Source: Fidelibacterota bacterium
Lineage (GTDB): Bacteria > Fidelibacterota > Marinisomatia > SCGC-AAA003-L08 > GCA-2689995
DNA: 64,000 nt
NCBI GenBank assembly: GCA_002689995.1
Contig: NZIV01000031.1
Location: 73,812-137,811, forward strand
Reading direction: 5' to 3'
Part shown: piece after piece, positions 28,978 through 36,531 of the stretch
Numbering within the stretch: position 1 is the stretch's first letter
Layout: every line of letters starts with the position of its first letter
The notes under the pieces: generated by a model
The model's input: the letters and a program-made list of their open reading frames with translations, nothing else
Told to the model about the DNA's origin: nothing
The model's database searches: none
Position numbers and translations under genes: made by a program

Positions 28978-30171
28978 ATGAAAAATAAATTAAAGAATAT
29001 ATTCAATAATCATACGAAGTTGCGTCAGGAAAGTATAAATCTTTTACCTTCCGAAAATGCTATCAGTCCACATGCGAGAAAATATTTATCAAGTGATTTT
29101 GGTCAGAGATATTATTTTAAGGCTCCTTTTTCAACTGGAAGTGGTATCTCTTATTCATACAGTGGTACAGATTATATTGAAGAAATGGTTTATTTAGGGG
29201 AAGAGATTACTAAAGAAATATTCAGTGCAAGTTATGTTTCTTTATATCCTATTTCTGGACATCAGGCAAATTTAGCAGTTCTTTTTGCATTTACAAAGCC
29301 CGGGGATAGTATTATGGTTTTTGACACTGCGAATGGAGGTTATCCTGGTTTAGATAAAGATAAACTTCCAAAATATTTAAATTTAGATGTTCATTTTATT
29401 CAAGTAAATCCAAAAAAACCCGAGTTTATTGATTATGAAAAAACATATCGTTTAATTGAAAAAATAAGACCTAAAATTGTAATTTATAGCTCTGCTCACA
29501 CGTTATTTCCCATTGATGTTAAGGGTTTATCCAGTAAATGTCATGAAGTAGATGCTAAATTTATATACGATGGTTCACATCCATTAGGATTAATTGTGGG
29601 TGGGATTTTTCAAAAACCTTTATTAGAGGGAGCAGATGTTCTAATAGCAGGTACCCAAAAATCATTTCCTGGTCCTCAGGGAGGTTTGATCGCTACTAAT
29701 AAGTACGCAAAAGAGTTAGAAAAAGTGAACCATTTTGTAATCATTGATAATCCTCATTTCCATCGTATTGCTTCATTAACAGCAGCTATGATTGAGATGA
29801 AAAAATATGGTAATGAGTATGCTCGACAAGTAGTAAGAAATACAAAGACCTTGGCAAGAGAACTCCATTCCCATGGATTTAACGTTAAATATGCAGAAAA
29901 TAATTACTCAGAATCACATATGTTTAAGATTGAAGTAAATAATAATTATCTACGCCTCATAAAAAAACTTGAGGATATAAATATTATGGTTGATACTGCT
30001 GGCAGAATTGGTGTTGCGGAAATGACTAGATTTGGAATGAAAGAAGATGAAATGAAATCAATCGCTATGTTTATTGTTCAATCTGAGGGTTCAGTAGACA
30101 TGGAATCTCTTAAGAAAAGAGTTATTACTTTTAAGAAAAAATTCAGTACCTTTCATTATTATAAATTTTGA
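28978..30171 (+). CDS. Serine hydroxymethyltransferase-like PLP enzyme in a glycan locus
   Basis: The 397-residue protein has the SHMT framework. RQESINLLPSENAISP matches the first SHMT block, SGHQANLAVLFAFTKPGD the cofactor region, and KFIYDGSHPLG the PLP aspartate and histidine. GTQKSFPGPQGG holds the Schiff-base lysine, and RIGVAEMTRFGMKEDEM the C-terminal block. Housekeeping GlyA has TTTHKTLRGPRGG at the lysine, so this one diverges in the active site. It is unlikely to be the genome's one-carbon enzyme and more likely an aldolase or transferase using glycine or serine for sugar modification. It is followed by the amidotransferase set. Confidence 0.8.
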   Translation: MKNKLKNIFNNHTKLRQESINLLPSENAISPHARKYLSSDFGQRYYFKAPFSTGSGISYSYSGTDYIEEMVYLGEEITKEIFSASYVSLYPISGHQANLAVLFAFTKPGDSIMVFDTANGGYPGLDKDKLPKYLNLDVHFIQVNPKKPEFIDYEKTYRLIEKIRPKIVIYSSAHTLFPIDVKGLSSKCHEVDAKFIYDGSHPLGLIVGGIFQKPLLEGADVLIAGTQKSFPGPQGGLIATNKYAKELEKVNHFVIIDNPHFHRIASLTAAMIEMKKYGNEYARQVVRNTKTLARELHSHGFNVKYAENNYSESHMFKIEVNNNYLRLIKKLEDINIMVDTAGRIGVAEMTRFGMKEDEMKSIAMFIVQSEGSVDMESLKKRVITFKKKFSTFHYYKF

Positions 30172-30187
30172 TAATTATTTTTTTAGC

Positions 30188-31321
30188 ATGAAATCAAAAA
30201 TATGTGTGCGTTGTATCCTAGATACAACAATAAAAGATATCTGGTTCGATGGACATGGAGAATGTAAATACTGTAAAATCCATAATGAATTAGAGAAAAA
30301 ACACCCCATGGGACCTAGTTTAACAAAAGAACTGGACGAAATGGTTCTTAAGATTAAGAAATTTGGTAAAAATAAAAAATACAATTGTATCGCAGGAGTT
30401 AGTGGAGGTAGGGATAGTACATATGTATTATTGACTGCCAAGAAGTTAGGTTTGAACCCTCTTGCAGTTCATTTTGATAATGGATGGAATTCGGATATTT
30501 CAGTTCGGAACATCAAAAAGGCATGTGAGAAATTGGATATTGATTTATATACTGTAGTAGCAGATTGGGAAGAATTTAAAGATTTACAGATTTCCTTTCT
30601 TAAATCATCAACCCCAGATGCTGATATCCCAACTGATTATGCTATTTATTCAGTTTTATATGATGTCGCAAATAAAGAGGGAGTTAAATATATATTAAAT
30701 GGTCATTCTTTTCGTACTGAAGGAACTTCACCTATTAGCTGGACTTATATGGATCCATTATACGTTAAAGATGTTCATAGAAAATTTGGCAAAATTAATA
30801 AGATTAAAAGTTTCCCTCATATGACCGTCGCCAAGCTTCAGTATTTTATTTGGGCAAAAGGGATCAGAGAATTTCGTTTAATGGAGTTTATTGATTATAA
30901 TAAGAAAAAAGTTGATAAAGTTTTAACAGAAGAATTAGATTGGGAATATTATGGTGGTCATCATCATGAGAATCATTACACTAAGTTTTTTCAATCTTAC
31001 TATCTACCTAAAAAATTTAATATTGATAAACGTAAAACAGAATTATCAGCTTTAGTTCGTTCTGGACAAATGAAACGAAAAGATGCTATAGCTGAAGTAT
31101 CTGCTAGCTCCTATCATTTTGAACAAGAAACAGTAAGTTATGTTATTAATAAATTAGGTATTTCATCTGAAGAATGGGAAGAAATCATGAATATGCCGAT
31201 AAAGTCTCATGATGACTATAGGACTCTACTACCTCTAATAAGATCAATGAAATGGCCGATAAAAATTGCCACACAAATGAAGGTTTTACCTCATATTCTT
31301 TATTTAAAATATGCTAAATAA
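30188..31321 (+). CDS. wbuX: N-acetyl sugar amidotransferase (WbuX/WbpG/PseA family)
   Basis: The 377-residue ATP-pyrophosphatase has an N-terminal zinc finger (CVRCILDTTI and CKYCKIH), then the PP-loop GVSGGRDSTYVL at about residue 73 and HFDNGWNSDISVRNIK. The later LNGHSFRTEG and GGHHHENHYTKF segments are typical of the WbuX/WbpG group. These enzymes convert an N-acetyl group on a sugar into an acetamidino group, using ammonia delivered by HisH/HisF-like partners. The two partner genes follow directly, so the module is complete. The sugar could be the LegB-derived one. Confidence 0.93.
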   Translation: MKSKICVRCILDTTIKDIWFDGHGECKYCKIHNELEKKHPMGPSLTKELDEMVLKIKKFGKNKKYNCIAGVSGGRDSTYVLLTAKKLGLNPLAVHFDNGWNSDISVRNIKKACEKLDIDLYTVVADWEEFKDLQISFLKSSTPDADIPTDYAIYSVLYDVANKEGVKYILNGHSFRTEGTSPISWTYMDPLYVKDVHRKFGKINKIKSFPHMTVAKLQYFIWAKGIREFRLMEFIDYNKKKVDKVLTEELDWEYYGGHHHENHYTKFFQSYYLPKKFNIDKRKTELSALVRSGQMKRKDAIAEVSASSYHFEQETVSYVINKLGISSEEWEEIMNMPIKSHDDYRTLLPLIRSMKWPIKIATQMKVLPHILYLKYAK

Positions 31322-31371
31322 ATATATAATTACTTATCCCCACAGATTTTATGAATTTTTAAAAATAAGAA

Positions 31372-32001
31372 ATGTCTAATAATTCTCCTAAAATAGTTAT
31401 TATTGACTATGGTATGGGTAATCTTCGCTCAGTACAAAAGAAGTTTAATAAAGTAAATGTAAATATTGAAGTATCAAATGATCCTAATACTATTTTTGAA
31501 GCTGATAAGCTTATATTGCCAGGAGTGGGACATTTTGCTAATGGTATTGAAAAGCTTAAAGAATATGGTATTTGGGATACCTTAAATAGAAAAGTACTTA
31601 TAGATAAAACCCCAATTTTAGGTATTTGTCTCGGAATGCAATTAATGGCTAAACAGAGTGAAGAAGGTAATGTTAAAGGTTTGGGTTGGTTTGACGCTGA
31701 AATTATTAAATTTCGAGTAAATGATAAGTTGAAATATAAGGTTCCTCACATGGGCTGGAACAACATACTAATAAATAAAGAATCATATATTTTAAAAGGT
31801 GTTTCAGAAACTAATATGTTTTATTTTGTTCATTCTTTCCACATTAATTGTAATAATAAAGAAGATATTTTGACAACAACAAAATATGAGTATAATTTCA
31901 CATCTTCTATTAAAAAAAATAATATTTATGGTACACAATTTCATCCAGAAAAAAGTCATGATTGTGGACAACAGATTCTTAGTAATTTCGTAAATTTATA
32001 G
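31372..32001 (+). CDS. wbuY: HisH-like glutaminase subunit for glycan amidation (WbuY)
   Basis: This 209-residue class I glutamine amidotransferase has IDYGMGNLRSVQKKF at the N-terminus, LPGVGHFANGIEKL, the nucleophile in GICLGMQLM, and the His-Glu pair in GTQFHPEKS. It resembles HisH, but there are no other histidine-biosynthesis genes here and it lies between wbuX and a HisF-like gene. It should release ammonia from glutamine and feed it through the HisF-like partner to WbuX. The catalytic triad looks complete. Confidence 0.92.
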   Translation: MSNNSPKIVIIDYGMGNLRSVQKKFNKVNVNIEVSNDPNTIFEADKLILPGVGHFANGIEKLKEYGIWDTLNRKVLIDKTPILGICLGMQLMAKQSEEGNVKGLGWFDAEIIKFRVNDKLKYKVPHMGWNNILINKESYILKGVSETNMFYFVHSFHINCNNKEDILTTTKYEYNFTSSIKKNNIYGTQFHPEKSHDCGQQILSNFVNL

Positions 32002-32004
32002 CCA

Positions 32005-32766
32005 ATGTATAGACCACGTGTTATTCCAATATTGTTACTTAAAGGACTGGGACTTGTTAAGTCTATTAAGTTTAAAGATTATCGATACATTGGTGATCCA
32101 ATTAATGCTGTAAAAATATTTAATGATTTAAAGGCTGATGAATTGCTTTTTCTAGATATCCTTGCTTCTAAGGAAAAAAGAAGTATTTCTCTTGATTTTG
32201 TGCGTAATGTTGGAGATGAAGCTAATATGCCATTTGCGGTAGGGGGAGGTATTAAAACAATTCAAGATATTAAAGAAATTATTAATGCTGGTGCTGAAAA
32301 AGTCGTAATTAATACATATGCAATAGAAAACCCTAATTTCATTAAGCAAGCAGCTGATATTTTTGGTAGTTCTACAATTGTAGTATCTATCGATGTAAAA
32401 AAAATGTTTTTAGGAAAAAAACAAGTATATAAATTTGGAGGTAGTAAATCCACAGGTCTTGATCCTATCTCTTATGCAAAAATTATGGAGGAAAAAGGAG
32501 CGGGTGAAATAATTATTAATTCTATTGATAAAGATGGTCAAATGCAAGGTTATGATTTAAAGCTGGTTAAAGATGTATCTAAAGCTGTAAAGATACCCGT
32601 TGTAGCAGCTGGTGGGGCAGGTAATATTAATGATTTAAAAAAAGCAGTAGAAGAGTCATATGCATCCGCAGTTGCTGCAGGTTCTATGTTTGTATATCAT
32701 GGTCCGCGTAAAGCAGTCCTGATAAATTATCCATCTAATGAGTCTCTGATGCAGTGCTTTAAATAA
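32005..32766 (+). CDS. wbuZ: HisF-like ammonia-channelling subunit for glycan amidation (WbuZ)
   Basis: The 253-residue TIM barrel keeps HisF blocks: LLFLDI, FAVGGGIKTIQDI, KVVINTYAIENP, VVSIDVKK, GAGEIIINSIDKDGQ and VAAGGAGNINDL. Relative to histidine-pathway HisF, the first strand reads VIPILLLKG where the family has CLDVKDG. The catalytic aspartate equivalent to Asp11 of the Thermotoga enzyme is therefore leucine, whereas the second catalytic aspartate (SIDV) remains. This fits a subunit that only passes ammonia and no longer closes the imidazole ring. It begins three bases after wbuY and its stop overlaps the next start. Confidence 0.92.
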   Translation: MYRPRVIPILLLKGLGLVKSIKFKDYRYIGDPINAVKIFNDLKADELLFLDILASKEKRSISLDFVRNVGDEANMPFAVGGGIKTIQDIKEIINAGAEKVVINTYAIENPNFIKQAADIFGSSTIVVSIDVKKMFLGKKQVYKFGGSKSTGLDPISYAKIMEEKGAGEIIINSIDKDGQMQGYDLKLVKDVSKAVKIPVVAAGGAGNINDLKKAVEESYASAVAAGSMFVYHGPRKAVLINYPSNESLMQCFK

Positions 32767-33785
32767 TGAGAATATTATTTGATATCTCACATCCAGCACA
32801 TATTAATTTTTTCAAATTTGCTATAGAGAAATTAAATTCCGAAGATGATCATCATATTTTTGTAACCTGTTTAAGGCGAGGGAATCTTCCATCAATTGTA
32901 AAAAGAGAATTAAAAAGCATTGATGTGACTTATATTTCAAGACACCGAGGTTCAGTTATTTCTATAATTTTCGAAGCAAATATATTAAAATTCTTTAAAC
33001 TATTATTCTTTGTTTTTTCTAATAAAATTGACTTTGGGGTAAGTGTTGGTAGTTTTATATTAGGTGCTACATTAAAACTTAGAAATAAACCAAATATTCA
33101 ATTTGATGATGATCCAGAGAGTAGTCAAAATTTGTTTTTCGAAAAAATTACAGCTGATGAAATACATATCCCTCCAATTTTAGATGAGACTAAACAATTT
33201 ATTATTTTTAATGCGTTGAAGGAATGGGCTTATCTATCACCCAAATATTTCAAGCCTAATATTAAAATACCTGCTTCATATGGATTAGTCCCATATGAGT
33301 ATTTATTTATTAGAGAAGTATCATCAGGAAGTTTAAATTATATGGATCAAGGTTCTTATACAATTGCATCATTTTCTGAGAAACTGAATAAGGATTTAAC
33401 TGTTATACTTTCATTAGAAGATAAATCAAAGAGACATTTATACCCTACTGAATGGATTATTTTAGAAGAACCAGTAAATGATATTCATTCGTTAATGTAT
33501 TACAGTAAAATTTTGATATCTTCAGGGGATAGTATGGCCCGTGAAGGATCAATGCTTGGATGTCCATCAATTTATTGTGGGAAAAGAAAAATGAAAGCTA
33601 ATAATATAATGGTAAATGAAGGATCCCTTTTTCATTTAAAACCTAAGGATGTTCCTGATTTCATAAGTGACTTTAATATTTCATTTTTAAGTCAAAAGGA
33701 TTTTAGAGCGAATTTAAAAAATAAATGGGATGACGTCACTGAGCATATTTTGAAATCTATAAATCGAATAGTTAAAAAGAAGTAA
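32766..33785 (+). CDS. DUF354-family protein (GT-B/epimerase-like)
   Basis: The 339-residue protein starts MRILFDISHPAHINFFK, the signature of DUF354. Further family segments are SRHRGSVISIIFEA, NIQFDDDPESSQN and SSGDSMAREGSMLGCPSIYCG, the last resembling the UDP-binding region of UDP-GlcNAc 2-epimerases. The fold is GT-B-like. Members occur in surface-glycan loci with WbuX/Y/Z genes, so this may be a hydrolysing epimerase or a transferase for the amidinated sugar. Biochemical function is not established. It starts at ATG overlapping the wbuZ stop (TAATG). Confidence 0.8.
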   Translation: MRILFDISHPAHINFFKFAIEKLNSEDDHHIFVTCLRRGNLPSIVKRELKSIDVTYISRHRGSVISIIFEANILKFFKLLFFVFSNKIDFGVSVGSFILGATLKLRNKPNIQFDDDPESSQNLFFEKITADEIHIPPILDETKQFIIFNALKEWAYLSPKYFKPNIKIPASYGLVPYEYLFIREVSSGSLNYMDQGSYTIASFSEKLNKDLTVILSLEDKSKRHLYPTEWIILEEPVNDIHSLMYYSKILISSGDSMAREGSMLGCPSIYCGKRKMKANNIMVNEGSLFHLKPKDVPDFISDFNISFLSQKDFRANLKNKWDDVTEHILKSINRIVKKK

Positions 33786-34056
33786 AATTATTAAAATAGA
33801 TAAATGTATAAAAGAAGAAATGGTCAGTTATATAGCTTTGAACTATTGAACTCTTATTTTAGAGTACTTATTGTAATGAAAAGAATATCTAAATTAACCA
33901 AAGTTATAGTTCATCCTTTAGGATTAAGTCGTAATATTGGTTAAACTATAATAATTATTATTGTTTTTAAGGGAAATTAAAGTGCTAACTAAACAATAAT
34001 TCTAAATATAGATAAAATGTTTAGATTGAATAACATAAATAAACAGGAGTAATGTC
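33786..34056 (+). other. Spacer with weak 46-codon frame before the AlgD-like gene
   Basis: This 271-bp spacer contains one open frame (33804-33944, 46 codons, basic, no signal or known motif) without a clear ribosome site. It may be chance in such AT-rich DNA or the remains of a gene. The last 15 bases contain the ribosome binding site AGGAG (34045-34049) used by the following gene. Confidence 0.35.
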
Positions 34057-34059
34057 ATA
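34045..34059 (+). promoter_or_regulatory. Ribosome binding site and presumed AUA start of the AlgD-like gene
   Basis: AGGAG (34045-34049) is followed by seven bases and then ATA (34057-34059), the usual spacing in this window. The ATG at 34052 is only two bases from AGGAG and runs into a stop after 15 codons. A substitution from ATG to ATA, a real AUA start or a one-base sequencing error are all possible. Confidence 0.5.
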
Positions 34060-35379
34060 TTATCAAATAGAAAAAAGAATATTTCAATTTTTGGTTTAGG
34101 CTATGTTGGATGTGTTAGCTTAGGTTGTCTAGCTCAAAATGGTCACAATGTAATTGGTGTTGATGTTGTAAGAAATAAAGTAGAATTAATTAATATGGGG
34201 AAGCCTACTATTGTCGAAAAAGATATAGATAAAATCATTAAACAACAACATAGTAATGGTCAGATAAGAGCCACTATTAATCTAAAAGAAGCAATTTTAT
34301 CTACTGATATTTCATTTATATGCGTTGGAACCCCCTCTACTAATGATGGACATTTAAACTTAGAATATGTATTCAAAGTTGTAGAAGAAATAGGGAAATC
34401 ACTTAAAGAAAAAAATAATTTTCATATTATAGTAATAAGGAGTACTGTTTTTCCTGGTACGAATAAGAATGTAGGGAAAATAATAGAGAAGTTTTCAGGC
34501 AAAATAAGAAACATAGATTTTGCAGTCGTATCTAATCCAGAGTTTCTAAGAGAAGGGTCAGCTGTTCAAGATTATTTTAATCCACCAGTAACATTTATTG
34601 GAAGTGATAGTGAGAAGGCTCTTAATATCATGGCTGAAATATATGGAGATTTAAATGGTCCAATTAAAAAGGTTGATATTAAGGAAGCAGAAATTATAAA
34701 ATATGTAAATAATTCTTTTCATGCTTTAAAAATTACATTTGCTAACGAAATCGGAAACATATGTAAAAAATTAGGGATAGATTCTCATAAAGTAATGGAG
34801 TTGTTTATAATGGATAAAAAATTGAATATCTCACCATATTATTTTAAGCCTGGTTATGCATACGGTGGATCTTGTTTACCAAAAGATTTAAAAGGACTAA
34901 ATACTATTGCTCATGATAATTATTTAAATACACCTGTTTTATCAGCAATTGAATATTCTAATTCTTATCAGAAAAAAGTTGCATACGATATGATAACAAA
35001 AACTGGAAAGCGAAAGATTGGAATTATTGGACTAAGTTTTAAACAAGGAACAGATGATTTAAGACATAGTCCTGCAGTAGAACTTGTTGAGAAGCTTTTA
35101 GGTAAAGGATTGAAAATTTCTATTTATGATAAAAACGTTAACTATACTAATTTATCTGGTACAAATAAGGATTATATAGATACTCATATTCCTCATTTAG
35201 TAAAATTGATTAGCAGTGATTTTAATAAAGTCATAGAATCATCTGAAGTGATTGTTATCACTCAGAAAGACGCTAATATTACACCAGATATTTTTAAAAA
35301 ATACAACAAGGATATCATAGATTTAGTAAATATCAAACCTTCTACTGAATTAAATAATTATTATGGCATTTGTTGGTAG
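34057..35379 (+). CDS. algD: GDP-mannose 6-dehydrogenase (AlgD-like) with no canonical start codon
   Basis: The frame codes for the complete family fold. The Rossmann start ISIFGLGYVGCVSLGCLA lies upstream of the first in-frame ATG (34195), so that ATG cannot be the true start. Upstream to the stop at 34036-34038 there is no ATG, GTG or TTG in frame. An AGGAG site at 34045-34049 stands seven bases before ATA at 34057, and starting there gives 440 residues, near the 436 of AlgD. Other family features are CVGTPSTNDG, IRSTVFPGT, the catalytic cysteine in GGSCLPKD, and GLSFKQGTDDLRHSP. The KLNISPYYFKPGYAYGG segment points to GDP-mannose rather than UDP-glucose. It would make GDP-mannuronate. Confidence 0.82.
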   Translation: MLSNRKKNISIFGLGYVGCVSLGCLAQNGHNVIGVDVVRNKVELINMGKPTIVEKDIDKIIKQQHSNGQIRATINLKEAILSTDISFICVGTPSTNDGHLNLEYVFKVVEEIGKSLKEKNNFHIIVIRSTVFPGTNKNVGKIIEKFSGKIRNIDFAVVSNPEFLREGSAVQDYFNPPVTFIGSDSEKALNIMAEIYGDLNGPIKKVDIKEAEIIKYVNNSFHALKITFANEIGNICKKLGIDSHKVMELFIMDKKLNISPYYFKPGYAYGGSCLPKDLKGLNTIAHDNYLNTPVLSAIEYSNSYQKKVAYDMITKTGKRKIGIIGLSFKQGTDDLRHSPAVELVEKLLGKGLKISIYDKNVNYTNLSGTNKDYIDTHIPHLVKLISSDFNKVIESSEVIVITQKDANITPDIFKKYNKDIIDLVNIKPSTELNNYYGICW

Positions 35380-35514
35380 TAACATAAATGATATCAAAAG
35401 TGAATATAATGAATAGTAATTTTTTTTATCTATTGATATCTCTCTCTGGGATGATAGAAATGATTAAAAGATACTCAAAATCGATTTCAAATTATAAAAT
35501 CTAATATTTTATCA
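35380..35514 (+). other. Spacer with a 38-codon hydrophobic frame
   Basis: One small open frame (35388-35504) would encode a peptide with a hydrophobic core (FFYLLISLSG). It has no obvious ribosome site, and its last codon is followed by a ten-base gap before the sugar transferase start. Support for it as a real gene is weak. Confidence 0.25.
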
Positions 35515-36531
35515 TTGCTATCAGAATTAATTATAGAAAAGATTAATAATTACAAAGACATAGACAAGAATAATATATCTATTATTGAAACAAAAAATAT
35601 TGTAAACATTCAACCATACTTAAATGATTTACAGTTGGAATGTATAATCAATTTAGGAATAGTAAATAATATAAGGCGGATCAATAAATTTCATGAAACT
35701 GTCAATGAAAGATTAAAGAATGGTCATATATATGTATCATGTGGTGAGACACTTGTTGAGAGGACTAAAAGAATTCAAACTAAAATCCCAGTTGGATTTA
35801 AACAATTATTTCGTGTATTAGATTTTATTTATAAAAGAGTTATCCCCAAAGTACCCGGCTTTAAAAAAATATATTTTGCTATTACAAATGGTCATAATAG
35901 AGTGATTTCAAAAGCTGAAATTTTAGGAAGACTCATATCTTGTGGCTTTGAAGTATTGGAATATTTTGAGCATAATAATTTAATGTTTATTATTTCAAAA
36001 AAAGTTCAAAAGCCTAAGTTTGATATGCATGCTTCTTATGGTATATTATTTAGGATGAAGCGCATTGGTTATAAGGGCAAGATTATTGGTGTTTATAAGT
36101 TAAGAACTATGTATCCATATTCTGAATATTGTCAGGCACTAATAACTAAAGAAAATAAACTAGATAAAAGTGGTAAAATATCAAATGATTTTAGGGTAAC
36201 TGCTTGGGGAAAAATATTTAGAAAATTTTGGATTGACGAACTTCCAATGTTCGTTAATTTTTTTAAAGGAGAATTAAATTTAGTAGGGGTAAGACCATTA
36301 AGTAAAAATTATTTTAGTCGATATCCAAAAGAGTTACAAAATCTAAGGATAAAGGTCAAGCCAGGATTAATCCCTCCATATTATGCAGATATGCCTCAAA
36401 ATTTTGATGAAATATTAGAAAGTGAAAGACAATATATTTTTAAAAAAAATAAAAATCCAATAAGCACTGATATTATATATTTTACTAGAGCATTTTTAAA
36501 TATTGTATTTAAAGGTGCCAGAAGTCAGTGA
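35515..36531 (+). CDS. Sugar-1-phosphate transferase domain with soluble N-terminal extension
   Basis: The C-terminal half is a bacterial sugar transferase: YKLRTMYPYSE (residues 194-204), then TAWGKIFRKFWIDELPMF with the catalytic Asp241-Glu242 pair and NLVGVRPLS. These enzymes start glycan assembly by moving a sugar phosphate to undecaprenyl phosphate. The usual membrane re-entrant helix in front of the catalytic domain is not seen. Instead residues 1-160 form a charged domain (FKQLFRVLDFIYKRV, NRVISKAEILGRLISCGFEV) of unknown function. TTG at 35515 is the first plausible start. It overlaps the next gene by four bases. Confidence 0.85.
   Translation: MLSELIIEKINNYKDIDKNNISIIETKNIVNIQPYLNDLQLECIINLGIVNNIRRINKFHETVNERLKNGHIYVSCGETLVERTKRIQTKIPVGFKQLFRVLDFIYKRVIPKVPGFKKIYFAITNGHNRVISKAEILGRLISCGFEVLEYFEHNNLMFIISKKVQKPKFDMHASYGILFRMKRIGYKGKIIGVYKLRTMYPYSEYCQALITKENKLDKSGKISNDFRVTAWGKIFRKFWIDELPMFVNFFKGELNLVGVRPLSKNYFSRYPKELQNLRIKVKPGLIPPYYADMPQNFDEILESERQYIFKKNKNPISTDIIYFTRAFLNIVFKGARSQ

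Noticed and set aside
31372..32766. HisH and HisF as part of a histidine operon
   Set aside because: No other his genes are present, they follow WbuX, and the HisF-like protein lacks the first catalytic aspartate.
33804..33944. 46-codon open frame in the spacer before the AlgD-like gene
   Set aside because: It has no ribosome site, no recognisable motif and a length expected by chance in AT-rich DNA. It is kept only as a note in the spacer entry.
34052..34099. ATG at 34052 as start of the AlgD-like gene
   Set aside because: It is out of frame with the Rossmann domain, hits a stop after 15 codons and lies only two bases from the AGGAG site.
35388..35504. 38-codon hydrophobic frame before the sugar transferase
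   Set aside because: It has no ribosome site, and its hydrophobic core is common in AT-rich random frames. It might be a remnant of an N-terminal helix, but nothing supports translation.
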